Source: CAYRLZ01 sp964425275
GTDB lineage: Bacteria > Hydrothermota > Tepidihabitantia > Tepidihabitantales > JBDRVQ01
Reading direction: 5' to 3'
DNA length: 18,580 nucleotides
NCBI GenBank assembly: GCA_964425275.1
Contig: CAYRLZ010000085.1
Coordinates: 1-18,580 of the forward strand
The position numbers were made by a program, and so were the translations under genes. Below the pieces are notes generated by a model. That model was not told where the DNA came from and searched no databases. It worked only from the letters and a program-made list of their open reading frames with translations. Positions 7,769 to 15,586 of this stretch are shown one piece after another. The number at the start of each line of letters is the position of its first letter. The stretch's first letter is position 1.

Positions 7769-7769
7769 T
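7675..7769. repeat. Fold-back element of about 95 bp (MITE/REP-like or structured RNA)
   Basis: The ends are inverted: ATTTGTCGCCGA (7675-7686) against TCGGCGttttGACAAAT (7753-7769), i.e. perfect 7-bp outer arms plus a GCCGA/TCGGC inner arm interrupted on one side by about five bases. Nested inside is a perfect 8-bp stem CGCCGAAA / TTTCGGCG (7717-7724 / 7742-7749) with a 17-nt loop, plus a GCCG/CGGC hairpin (7682-7685 / 7694-7697). The right edge runs into the TAA of the upstream gene (7769-7771). The nested-symmetry layout is typical of non-coding miniature repeats. Copy number in the genome cannot be seen from one window. Confidence 0.5.
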
Positions 7770-8647
7770 TAGCGCTGCCGGGGCAAACCGTATTTGACCT
7801 TACCTTCCTTTATTAAGTAAATTCCACCAAAAGGCTCGTGCGGGATGCTATCAATAAATCCGGCGGTAAGTAAATCTCTTATTGCCTTTGGATACTTTTT
7901 GTATTTCTGATAGTACTTATCCAATGCCTCCTGGAGATATTCGATATCTTCTTCCCGTTTGATTACCCGGAGTCCTCTCTTCGCTATTTTCTTTAACTCT
8001 AAATTATCAGTTGAATTATAGAGGTCTTGGAAGATAATCTTACCGAATTGACGTCGCTTTTCGGTTTTTCCATAGCTAAAAGCCGCCCAACGTTGAGCGA
8101 TTCGCCAGGTCTCCGGCATCTTGCTCGCCAGATAGAAATAATTGCCCGCCTTCTCGTAATCCTTTAACACTAAATAGTATATGAAGGCGATACCAAACGG
8201 TAACTCCCAACGAAGTGGATTTTCCCGCATTCCCTTTCGGAGAAGAGCAATTCCCTCTTTTGGCTGACCAGCATCCCAGGCGAGCATTGTCCCACCAAAC
8301 TGGTAGGCACCAACAAACTTTGGGTCCAATTGGGTGAGGATATCAAATATATGACCGAGCCAGGTATATTTTCGGTCAGTCATCAGATGGTGTCCATAGT
8401 ACTGAATTGCCCGGAGCCAGACTAAATCTGCCATAAGATTTTCGTACTCAATTACCACGGGATGCAAAAATTTTCCGGAAGGGAAATAAGCCAATTCTTC
8501 AACTACCAGTTCCCGCAGAGGCTTTTTACGCCGCCAATCGATAATTATCTGAAGACGAAAAATTAAAAACGCCCAAGAAAAGAGTATCGTTAGAAATAAG
8601 ATAGAACCAAGAAGCCGGCGGATTGGAGATTGTTTATTGGGATACAT
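7769..8647 (-). CDS. Membrane-anchored TPR-like protein, unknown function
   Basis: This 292-residue protein has one N-terminal membrane segment (about residues 13-32, 'LGSILFLTILFSWAFLIFRL') after a basic start, placing the rest outside the cytoplasm. The motif 'FPSGKFLHPVVIEYENLMADLVWLRAIQYYG' region (about 55-85) is a pattern I associate with a TPR family found beside ABC exporters. Helical-repeat segments follow ('LDPKFVGAYQFGG', 'GIALLRKGMRENPLRWELPF', 'DYEKAGNYFYLASKMPET'). The C-terminus ('LQEALDKYYQKYKKYPKAIR', 'GFIDSIPHEPFGG') resembles the tail of type II pseudopilins and related periplasmic domains. It lies 40 bp downstream of the ABC permease gene with a usable CGGAG site, suggesting a joint role with that exporter. 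TPR-like character is well supported; function is unknown. Confidence 0.75.
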   Translation of the reverse strand: MYPNKQSPIRRLLGSILFLTILFSWAFLIFRLQIIIDWRRKKPLRELVVEELAYFPSGKFLHPVVIEYENLMADLVWLRAIQYYGHHLMTDRKYTWLGHIFDILTQLDPKFVGAYQFGGTMLAWDAGQPKEGIALLRKGMRENPLRWELPFGIAFIYYLVLKDYEKAGNYFYLASKMPETWRIAQRWAAFSYGKTEKRRQFGKIIFQDLYNSTDNLELKKIAKRGLRVIKREEDIEYLQEALDKYYQKYKKYPKAIRDLLTAGFIDSIPHEPFGGIYLIKEGKVKYGLPRQR

Positions 8648-8687
8648 AAATACTCCGTCCCTGCTTCATGCTCGGAACATTCGTAGT

Positions 8688-9449
8688 TTAGAAATCTTTT
8701 CTCTGGAATATGACCGCGGAAAAAAAGAGGATGCCGGCGGTATAAAGAATACCATAGATAATGGTGAAAACGATTACCGACAAGGAGATGGGAACATTAT
8801 GCACCACCATACCTTTAATATTAAAGTTGGAGAGGTTGGGCAGAATATAATAAAAGAAATCAGTTAGGATTTTAATTACCGGGTTCTTAGAAATCATTCC
8901 GAAGACTTTCAGGTCCCGGGTTAAGTGTCCGATAAAATAGAGAATGAAGGTAAAGATGGCCGCGCCAATTGGCGTAACAAAGGTTGAGAAGAATATCGCC
9001 AAAGCGGTGATTATTGAGAGTTGAAAGATAAGCAATAAAAGGGGTAGAAGTAGTGTGAAGTCCCCCGGGATATTCATCAGAAGTAAAACGAGAGAGAAAC
9101 CAACGGCCAGAATTAAGAGGGAGACGAAAAGAACTAAAAGCAGACCGAGATATTTGCCGAGGATAAACTCCCATCTTCTTATCGGTTTAGCTAAGACAAT
9201 ATAAATTGTCCGTCGCTCAATTTCTTTATAAATCAATCGCCCGCCAACGAAGATGGCAATTAAGACGGTGATGAGATTGATGGCGGAGAGTCCTAAGTCT
9301 TTTATTATCTTATGCTCCTCGCCTAAGGCCAAGGGTTGAATTATCTTAGAACTGGCCATCAAAAGAAAACCGAGGACGATAAGGATGATGAGGATTTTAT
9401 CCCGCATTGATTCAATAAAGGTATTAAAAAGAACCGCTCGGATGCGCAT
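8688..9449 (-). CDS. ABC-2 type transporter permease
   Basis: This 253-residue membrane protein has about six hydrophobic segments. It opens with 'AVLFNTFIESMRDKILIILI', typical of ABC-2 permeases, in which a cytoplasmic coupling helix precedes the first membrane span. A second hallmark is 'GGRLIYKEIERRTIYIVLAK' followed by 'PIRRWEFILGKYLGLLLVLF', the conserved 'E-x-x-x-x-T-x3-x-L-x-x-P-x-x-R' block of this family. No periplasmic domain is seen, so it forms the channel, probably as a homodimer. It starts 5 bp after the ATPase stop with AAGGA upstream, so the two form one exporter. Substrate is unknown; related pairs export ions, lipids, peptides or drugs. It is complete. Confidence 0.88.
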   Translation of the reverse strand: MRIRAVLFNTFIESMRDKILIILIVLGFLLMASSKIIQPLALGEEHKIIKDLGLSAINLITVLIAIFVGGRLIYKEIERRTIYIVLAKPIRRWEFILGKYLGLLLVLFVSLLILAVGFSLVLLLMNIPGDFTLLLPLLLLIFQLSIITALAIFFSTFVTPIGAAIFTFILYFIGHLTRDLKVFGMISKNPVIKILTDFFYYILPNLSNFNIKGMVVHNVPISLSVIVFTIIYGILYTAGILFFSAVIFQRKDF

Positions 9450-9454
9450 ATTCC

Positions 9455-10363
9455 TTAGTGAATGAAGGTCATAAAATATTCCTCAAGTGTCTTCCGCCGG
9501 GGCACGACGGAAACGATTGTGCCCTTATTATTTACGACATAATTGATAATTTTATCCTTTTCTTCTTCGCTCGGCACAACAAACATCACCTTATTATCAC
9601 TCGGTAAGTAGTGGAGAGCGAGTTTCTGTAGTTCTTGCCTAACCGTATCCGAAATATTTTTCACCGTGATTTCAATTGATTCAATCTCCTCAGAGAGAAT
9701 CTTTTCCATTTGCCCCAGACTGACTAACTTACCCCTGATTAAAATTCCGACCCGGTCACATATCATCTCGGCATCGGAAAGGATATGCGAAGAGAAAAAT
9801 ACCGTCTTCCCTTCTTTTCGTAGGTTAACAATTATATCGCGCACCTCTTTTCGTCCGATTGGGTCTAAGCCGCCCATTGGTTCATCAAGGATTACCAGTT
9901 CCGGTTCTCCTAAGAGCGCCTGGGCGACACCAATCCTTTGAAGCATCCCCCGTGAGAACTTACCCATCGGGATATTCCGCGCCTCCTCCATACCAACTAA
10001 TTTCAAGAGTTCATCAATCCTGTCTTCTTTGGTCTCTAAGACCTGGGTGCAGAAGTAAAGAAACTCATAAGCGGTGAGATAATCATAAAAATAAGGAGAT
10101 TCGGGGAGATACCCGATTTTCTTTTTGATTCTTGTATCGTAAGGGCTTTTGCCAAAGATGGTAATCTTGCCAGAAGTCGGTTTTATCAGGCCCAAAAGTA
10201 ACTTTATCGTCGTTGTCTTTCCTGAGCCATTGGGACCTAAAAAACCAAAGATTTCTCCTTTTTCAATTGTCAGGTTTAAGCCATCTAAGGCCCGCATCTT
10301 TTTGAACCCACCAAAACCAACCCGATAGTCCCGGGTAAGGTTTTCAATATTGATTAGCGCCAT
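9455..10363 (-). CDS. ABC transporter ATP-binding protein
   Basis: This 302-residue cytoplasmic ATPase powers the adjacent ABC-2 permease. It has Walker A GPNGSGKT (43-50), Q-loop region 'IGYLPESPYFYDYLTAYEFL' (83-102), signature 'FSRGMLQR' (136-143, a variant of LSGGQ common in ABC-2 exporters), Walker B 'LVILDEP' (156-162), D-loop 'GGLDP' (164-168) and switch histidine H193 in 'SSHIL'. The last 90 residues form an extra domain ('IESIEITVKNISDTVRQEL') usual in this subfamily. The ATG lies 10 bp inside the end of purF and has GGAG upstream, so it is translationally coupled. All catalytic motifs are intact. The specific substrate cannot be told from the sequence. Confidence 0.93.
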   Translation of the reverse strand: MALINIENLTRDYRVGFGGFKKMRALDGLNLTIEKGEIFGFLGPNGSGKTTTIKLLLGLIKPTSGKITIFGKSPYDTRIKKKIGYLPESPYFYDYLTAYEFLYFCTQVLETKEDRIDELLKLVGMEEARNIPMGKFSRGMLQRIGVAQALLGEPELVILDEPMGGLDPIGRKEVRDIIVNLRKEGKTVFFSSHILSDAEMICDRVGILIRGKLVSLGQMEKILSEEIESIEITVKNISDTVRQELQKLALHYLPSDNKVMFVVPSEEEKDKIINYVVNNKGTIVSVVPRRKTLEEYFMTFIH

Positions 10364-11787
10364 TTATTTCTCCAGCCACAACGTTCCCTTTCCATTATCG
10401 CAAAATCTTCTTTCTTTACCCGGGTTGGATATTCACCAGAGAAACAAGCGGTGCAGAACTTTCTCTCCTTTTCTTCTCCTCTTACCGCGGCCACTAAACC
10501 TTCATAAGTTTGGTAGATTAACTTATCGGCACCAATCATCTCTCTTATTCCTTCCACGGAATATCTTCGGGCAATAAATTCACCCCGGGTCATCATATCA
10601 ATGCCATAAACACAGGGATACCTTAAAGGTGGACAGGTAATGGCTAAGTAGACTTCTTTTGGTTGACAACGTTTTAATATCTTAATTATCTCTTTTGAGG
10701 TTGTTCCCCGAACGATTGAATCGTCAACCAGTAAGACCTTTTTTCTTTTAATCTCACTGCGAATTGGATTTAACTTCTGCCTAACCGATATTTCCCGCAT
10801 CTTTTGTCTCGGCATGATAAAGGTGCGATGGATATAGCGGTTTTTAATCAATCCCTCGCGCAACTCACAGCCTAAAACCTTGGCAACAGTTGTTGCTGCG
10901 GCCCGAGCAGTATCCGGCACCGGGAGAACAACATCCGGTTTCAACCCAGCCTTCTGGCACTCTTTTCCTAAGTATTCACCCAATCGCAACCTCACCTCAT
11001 AGACGCCAATACCATCAATTATTGAATCCGGACGAGCAAAATAGACATATTCAAATATACAAGGCATTACTTCACCCTTTAGTATCTCCTGGGAAAAAAT
11101 CTTCCGGTCTTTATCAATAAATATCACCTCACCCGGTTTCACATCCCGGATTAATTTGTAGCCCAAGAGGTCAAGGGCGGCACTCTCCGAGGCAAAGATA
11201 AAAGCCCGGCCGCGTTTACCAAAGCATAATGGTTTTATTCCCTTTGGGTCACGAAAGGCAAAGAGTCCTTTATCGGCGATGACCCCGATACAGGAATAAC
11301 TCCCCTCCACTTTTTTAAAGACCTCTTTTATCCCCTCCACCATTAAGGGAAAGGTAAATTTTTTGTTTTGGTCAATTGTATCGGCAAAGACATTTAAAAT
11401 CGCCTCAACATCCGAATAGGAATTTAATTGTCGAAATGACTTTTCGGCTAATTTCCGCCTTAGAGAGAAGTAGTTGGTCACATTGCCATTATGGGCCATC
11501 GCAATCCCATAAGGCGCATTAACAAAAAACGGTTGGGCATCTTCGTTATCACCCGGGCCAATTGTTGGGTAGCGAACATGGCCAATCCCGATATTACCTC
11601 TTAACCGCCGCAAGTTTTTTTCCTCAAAGACTTGTGAGACTAACCCCATTCCTTTTTTTAGATGAAACATCTCATCATAAGTAATGATACCCGCGGCGTC
11701 TTGCCCCCGATGCTGAAGAGAGAGCAATCCCTCATAAAGTTGATGAACTACATCCCCTTCCCCTAAGATGCCAATAATACCACACAT
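10354..11787 (-). CDS. purF: Amidophosphoribosyltransferase PurF
   Basis: This 477-residue enzyme makes phosphoribosylamine from PRPP and glutamine, the first step of purine synthesis. It begins directly with MCGIIG, so C2 is the nucleophile of the Ntn glutaminase domain after Met removal. R73 in 'GHVRYPT', 'HNGNVTNY' (99-106) and 'SYSDVEAI' are further class II glutaminase motifs. The phosphoribosyltransferase half carries the PRPP loop 'VLLVDDSIVRGTTS' (351-364). Four cysteines, C243 (GEVMPC), C392 (RYPC) and C445/C448 (CTAC), match the iron-sulfur ligands of the Bacillus-type enzyme, yet there is no N-terminal propeptide. Length is normal. It lies 6 bp after the GlmL-like gene and overlaps the ABC ATPase gene by 10 bp. 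No clear Shine-Dalgarno is seen, so coupling to the upstream gene is likely. Glycine and folate enzymes earlier in the cluster feed the same pathway. Confidence 0.96.
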   Translation of the reverse strand: MCGIIGILGEGDVVHQLYEGLLSLQHRGQDAAGIITYDEMFHLKKGMGLVSQVFEEKNLRRLRGNIGIGHVRYPTIGPGDNEDAQPFFVNAPYGIAMAHNGNVTNYFSLRRKLAEKSFRQLNSYSDVEAILNVFADTIDQNKKFTFPLMVEGIKEVFKKVEGSYSCIGVIADKGLFAFRDPKGIKPLCFGKRGRAFIFASESAALDLLGYKLIRDVKPGEVIFIDKDRKIFSQEILKGEVMPCIFEYVYFARPDSIIDGIGVYEVRLRLGEYLGKECQKAGLKPDVVLPVPDTARAAATTVAKVLGCELREGLIKNRYIHRTFIMPRQKMREISVRQKLNPIRSEIKRKKVLLVDDSIVRGTTSKEIIKILKRCQPKEVYLAITCPPLRYPCVYGIDMMTRGEFIARRYSVEGIREMIGADKLIYQTYEGLVAAVRGEEKERKFCTACFSGEYPTRVKKEDFAIMERERCGWRNKWR

Positions 11788-11793
11788 ATTATT

Positions 11794-13623
11794 TTAAGGT
11801 AATGACGGATAAAGTGCAAGTTCCGCCGCCCATTTTTTAAGGGAACAAATTCGTTTATTCTTATCGGCGGGCAGAGAGAAAGGTCTCCTTCCCCGGCAAT
11901 CAACGATTATACCACAGACCCCACCTTCAATTTCCGTCTCCGTCTTTTTCCCCTTACCTGCTCCCAAATCAAATCCTTTCTCCGGGATTAACTCTACTCT
12001 TTTCTTTTCATTTAACCCTAATGGGATGAGAGCCATATCGCCAAAATTGACCGACTTTATCTCCGATTTTCCATCCGGTTCAAATATCTTAATGGTCAAA
12101 CATTTTTGTCCTTCCTTCCCTTCACCAATTGGTGCAACGACCGTCCCCAATTTTATTAGGCAGTCCTTTTCAAAGACATCCCTTGCCGCCTTTTGATGGA
12201 CGGTGGAGAGAACGCCTAAATGGGGCATCATAAATATGCTGTCAACCGCTAATTTAGTCAATCCTTCAGGTAGGAAGGCATCAATCATCATCGCCGCGGC
12301 TTGTATCCGCCGGGGGGCATGAGAAAGAATCCCGCCCGAGCCGACAATTATATTCAAGGCAAGAAGATTAACCAATGTCTCACCGGTCAAGGTCTGGGCA
12401 AAGGCATCCGAAATTGTCCTTGCCTGTTGGACACCTTTCAATCCGACCGCCATTGATTTATGCTGTTCCAAAGCAAGCCGCAACGCCTCTCGGGCCAGTG
12501 CTTGTTCAATTATCAAATCTTCCAAGGATTGAGGGATTGTCGTTGGGCGAATCATCTTATTCCGAATCCGATTTCTTAGGTCCTTCTCTTCAATCGGAAA
12601 TGGTATCCAGCGCATTATATTTTCAATCCCGGCTTCCACCAGAACATTAGATATACTATAAGACATTCCTAAGTTGGCGCTCACGGTCCGATTAAAGACC
12701 AGAGGTTCGTTTTCTGATTGCCGATCGCGAAAAACCGAAAAGACATCGGTCGTTGCTCCACCAATATCAACCCCGAGGATTTCAATATTTTCACTCTTCC
12801 CGATATTTTCAATTAAAAGACCGACCGCCCCTGGTGTTGGCATTATTGGGGCATCGGTCCAGGTCTGAAGTTTCTTATAGCCTGGGGCATGGGCCATAAC
12901 ATGCTCCATATATAAGTCGTGAATCCGATTGCGCGCTGGTTGGAGATTTTCTCTTTCTAAGACCGGTCTTATATTTTCCACAATCACCAGGGCGGTTTTT
13001 TCTTGTAAGATTTTAAGAATATATTCCCGGGCTTTTACATTCCCGGCATAAATGACCGGTAGTTCATAACCAGTGCCAAAGCGGGGACGGGGGTCAGAGG
13101 CACGAATCAACTCGGCTAACTCCACAACATGAGAAACCGTGCCACCATCAACCCCTCCGGATAAAAGAATCATATCCGGTCTTAAATTTCTAATTCGCTC
13201 AATCTTCTCGTGGGGTAGCCGACCGTCGTTAGAGGCAATCACATCCATCACAATTGCCCCAGCACCCAAAGCCGCCCTCTGGGCACTCTCGGCGGTCATC
13301 GTCAAGACCACACCGGCGACCATCATCTGTAGACCACCACCGGCGGATGAAGTTGAGACATAAATATCAATCCCTTCTTTTTCATTCTTATAAGGTTTAA
13401 GTAGGTTTTCATTATCTAAAATCTTAACCCCGCTTAACTCTTCTACCTCCCGGGTGGCATTCAATACTCCCTTGGTTACATCCTCAAACGGTGCCTCAAC
13501 CGTAGTCGGCGCTTCACCTCGGACAATGAGACGATATTCCTCACCCCGTTTTTCAATCAAAATTGCTTTGGTCGTCGTTGACCCACAATCCGTTGCCAAG
13601 ATTCTTCTTAACTCACTTTTCAT
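11794..13623 (-). CDS. glmL: GlmL/MutL-family ASKHA ATPase-like protein
   Basis: This 609-residue protein belongs to the 'glutamate mutase L' family (unrelated to the DNA mismatch repair MutL). It has a phosphate-1 loop 'TDCGSTTTKA' (11-20), a long conserved block 'DVIASNDGRLPHEKIERIRN' (127-146), 'MILLSGGVDGGTVSHVVE' (151-168), and a second phosphate motif 'GVDIGGATTDVFS' (284-296), the layout of the acetate kinase/Hsp70/actin fold. Family members sit beside B12-dependent carbon-skeleton mutases or aminomutases, where a chaperone or reactivation role is suspected. No mutase gene is in this window. It is joined to the preceding 106-residue gene by an ATGA overlap and to purF by a 6-bp gap. 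The C-terminal 130 residues ('KSVNFGDMALIPLG', 'CGIIVDCRGRRPFSLP') form an extension that is often seen in longer members. The family call is firm; the function is not. Confidence 0.88.
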   Translation of the reverse strand: MKSELRRILATDCGSTTTKAILIEKRGEEYRLIVRGEAPTTVEAPFEDVTKGVLNATREVEELSGVKILDNENLLKPYKNEKEGIDIYVSTSSAGGGLQMMVAGVVLTMTAESAQRAALGAGAIVMDVIASNDGRLPHEKIERIRNLRPDMILLSGGVDGGTVSHVVELAELIRASDPRPRFGTGYELPVIYAGNVKAREYILKILQEKTALVIVENIRPVLERENLQPARNRIHDLYMEHVMAHAPGYKKLQTWTDAPIMPTPGAVGLLIENIGKSENIEILGVDIGGATTDVFSVFRDRQSENEPLVFNRTVSANLGMSYSISNVLVEAGIENIMRWIPFPIEEKDLRNRIRNKMIRPTTIPQSLEDLIIEQALAREALRLALEQHKSMAVGLKGVQQARTISDAFAQTLTGETLVNLLALNIIVGSGGILSHAPRRIQAAAMMIDAFLPEGLTKLAVDSIFMMPHLGVLSTVHQKAARDVFEKDCLIKLGTVVAPIGEGKEGQKCLTIKIFEPDGKSEIKSVNFGDMALIPLGLNEKKRVELIPEKGFDLGAGKGKKTETEIEGGVCGIIVDCRGRRPFSLPADKNKRICSLKKWAAELALYPSLP

Positions 13624-13940
13624 TTTTCCTTTTCTCCCAAGTAAAGATTTCCTCCCGGCTTCGCCGTCGGATTAGTTCTTGCCATCTTCCGGTTATTTTC
13701 TTCATTCTCAATCTCACAAATCAACTTTTCCAAATTATTCCGGTCTTCTAATATCTTAATAAACTCTTCATAAGAGGCAATCGGCAGAAAAGAAGTAACA
13801 ATTGGCTGAAAGAAGACCAAAACTTGTGAGCCAATAAAAGATAGCGGTTTTGCTGATTCCAAAAGGACAATGGCTACCGGAGTTAGTCTTAACTCCACTA
13901 CCCTTTTTGCTACCTTAGAAATTAACTCTTCGGTCGTCAT
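13620..13940 (-). CDS. Small conserved-looking protein coupled to gcvPB and glmL
   Basis: This 106-residue protein starts at an ATG that overlaps the gcvPB TGA (ATGA at 13937-13940) and ends with a TGA overlapping the glmL ATG (ATGA at 13620-13623), so it is translated as part of a chain. Residues 1-60 contain a short helix ('ELISKVAKRVVELRL') and a hydrophobic centre ('TPVAIVLLESAKPLSFIGSQ', then 'VLVFFQPIVTSFLP') that may form a membrane-associated hairpin or a hydrophobic core. A charged helix with Glu and Asn residues follows, ending in a polar Gly/Lys-rich tail. I recall similar small proteins ('LESxKPLSFxGSQ') near corrinoid or mutase genes but cannot name a family. The context suggests a partner of the GlmL-like protein. 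The long polar tail (about 85-106) looks less constrained. Confidence 0.75.
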   Translation of the reverse strand: MTTEELISKVAKRVVELRLTPVAIVLLESAKPLSFIGSQVLVFFQPIVTSFLPIASYEEFIKILEDRNNLEKLICEIENEENNRKMARTNPTAKPGGNLYLGEKEK

Positions 13941-15376
13941 AGAGTTTCCTTTAGTATTAAGTCCCTTGCCGCCTTCCCTTCATCCACTCTTCTTACTGGA
14001 GTTTTGGTTGGCGCATTCTTTAAGACTTCTGGATTAGTCTTTGCCTCCTCGGCAATTCTAATCATCGCCGCAATAAAATTGTCCAGACTATCTTTTGATT
14101 CCGTCTCAGTTGGTTCAATCATCAATGCCTCGTGAACAATCAATGGAAAATAGACGGTTGGCGCATGGAGATCAAAATCTAATAGTCGTTTCGCCACATC
14201 CATTGCTCTCACTCCATATTTTTTTAGATTACCCGCCGAAAATACACACTCGTGCATCGTTGGCGTCTTATAGGGTAAATCAAAATAATCTTTAAGCCCT
14301 GCCCGAATATAATTAGAATTCAAGACCGCACACTCCGCACAATCCTTTAGCCCTTCACTCCCTAACATCCGAATATAGATGTAAGCCTTGACTAGGACAA
14401 GAAAGTTACCATAAAAGGTATGAACTTGACCGATACTCTTTTTCCCCTTAGTCTGCCAACCGATTTTGCCCGAAGGGTTTCTTATGAGTTTGGGTAAGGG
14501 TAAATAAGGTTCTAAGAACTTCTTCACCGCCACCGGTCCGGAGCCAGGACCACCGCCACCGTGCGGCGTAGAGAATGTCTTATGGAGATTAAGATGCACC
14601 ATATCAAACCCGGCATCCCCGGGTCGGTGATAACCGAGATAGGCATTAAGATTTGCCCCATCCATATATACCAGGCAACCGTAGTTATGGCAAATTTGCA
14701 CAATCTCTTCAATTCTCTCTTCAAATATCCCTAAGGTATTGGGATTGGTCACCATCAGGCAGGCACAATCTTCACCGATTGCCTTCTTTAGTCCCTCAAT
14801 TGAAATCTGTCCAGTTTCATCCGAAGGGATAGTGCAGGACTTATGTCCAGACATCGTAACACTCGCCGGATTTGTGCCGTGCGCTGAATCGGGAATCAAG
14901 ATTTTTTCTCGTTTCTCTCTTTTCTCCTTAAAGTATTTTCGCACAATCAAAAGTGCGGTAAACTCACCATGCGCCCCGGCGGCTGGCTGTAAGGTTATCG
15001 CATCCAGACCGATAATTTCCAAGAGTAACTTACCCAACTCCTCTATTAGCATTAAATTTCCCGCTACGGTATCTTCTGGTTGCAGGGGATGGCAATTGGT
15101 GAATTGGGGAGACGCGGCAATCGTCTCATTTATCTTCGGGTTATATTTCATCGTGCAGGAACCCAAGGGATAGAAGCCCTTATCCACATGGTGATTTAAG
15201 ACCGAGAGATTGATAAAATGCCTCACCACCTCCACTTCACTCACTTCGGGCAGAGGGAGTTCTTCTCTTAAATATTCCTTGGGAATCATTGCCTCTAATT
15301 TTCTTTCCGGGCAATCCAATTTTGGTAGGTAATATCCTCTCTTACCGGGTCGGGAGTATTCAAAAATCGTCTTCAT
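13937..15376 (-). CDS. gcvPB: Glycine dehydrogenase (decarboxylating) subunit 2
   Basis: This 479-residue PLP enzyme subunit is the catalytic half of the split P-protein. With GcvPA it decarboxylates glycine and passes the aminomethyl group to lipoyl-GcvH. Motifs are 'GFYPLGSCTMKYNPKIN' (67-83), 'LQPAAGAHGEFTALL' (129-143), 'PDSAHGTNPAS' (162-172), 'YMDGANLNAYLG' (237-248) and 'HLNLHKTFSTPHGGGGPGSG' (261-280) with K266 as the PLP-binding lysine. Length fits the usual 475-500. The ATG lies in an ATGA overlap with the upstream Cys-rich gene, and its own stop overlaps the next start, so translation is coupled on both sides. All key residues are intact. It works in the cytoplasm with GcvPA, GcvH, GcvT and an L-protein that is not in this window. 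Confidence 0.97.
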   Translation of the reverse strand: MKTIFEYSRPGKRGYYLPKLDCPERKLEAMIPKEYLREELPLPEVSEVEVVRHFINLSVLNHHVDKGFYPLGSCTMKYNPKINETIAASPQFTNCHPLQPEDTVAGNLMLIEELGKLLLEIIGLDAITLQPAAGAHGEFTALLIVRKYFKEKREKREKILIPDSAHGTNPASVTMSGHKSCTIPSDETGQISIEGLKKAIGEDCACLMVTNPNTLGIFEERIEEIVQICHNYGCLVYMDGANLNAYLGYHRPGDAGFDMVHLNLHKTFSTPHGGGGPGSGPVAVKKFLEPYLPLPKLIRNPSGKIGWQTKGKKSIGQVHTFYGNFLVLVKAYIYIRMLGSEGLKDCAECAVLNSNYIRAGLKDYFDLPYKTPTMHECVFSAGNLKKYGVRAMDVAKRLLDFDLHAPTVYFPLIVHEALMIEPTETESKDSLDNFIAAMIRIAEEAKTNPEVLKNAPTKTPVRRVDEGKAARDLILKETL

Positions 15377-15573
15377 TGATCCGACTTATGGGCTTTAAGA
15401 AAATTTCTAATTGAGCGGTCGTAGGTCTTTTCTAAATTTGGTGGAAAAAAACAACCCGGCAGTTCACCATTCCTTCGGTGATAAAGGAGACACTCACAAC
15501 ATTTCCCTTTTCGTAAGCACGGCTCATAAGTGCAGGTGCAATTCTTTAAGTTTTTTTCCTGATTACATTCCAT
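15373..15573 (-). CDS. Small cysteine-rich protein (DUF6485-like)
   Basis: This 66-residue protein has eight cysteines in the first 41 residues: C3, C12, C14, C19, C25, C26, C28 and C41, with 'CTCTYEPC', 'GKCCECL' and 'GELPGCFFP' as recognisable blocks. I recall this arrangement as the DUF6485 family, whose function is unknown. The number and spacing of cysteines suggest one or two zinc sites or an iron-sulfur cluster. The C-terminal third ('YDRSIRNFLKAHK') is a basic helix. The ATG has AAAGGAG upstream, overlapping the gcvPA stop, and the stop overlaps the gcvPB start (ATGA). It is thus built into the glycine decarboxylase gene pair, suggesting a role in that complex, metal or redox sensing, or cofactor maturation. 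Coding status is firm because of the double coupling. Confidence 0.85.
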   Translation of the reverse strand: MECNQEKNLKNCTCTYEPCLRKGKCCECLLYHRRNGELPGCFFPPNLEKTYDRSIRNFLKAHKSDQ

Positions 15574-15586
15574 AAATTACTCCTTT

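Noticed and set aside
7607..7816. 69-codon + strand ORF over the thiE leader
   Set aside because: It runs through the fold-back element and into neighbouring genes on the other strand, and its product has no protein-like pattern.
9936..9978. Degenerate ABC signature as a sign of an inactive ATPase
   Set aside because: 'FSRGMLQR' is a common variant in ABC-2 exporters and all other ATPase motifs are intact.
14739..15173. 144-codon + strand open frame
   Set aside because: Antisense shadow of gcvPB, which has all family motifs including the PLP lysine block.
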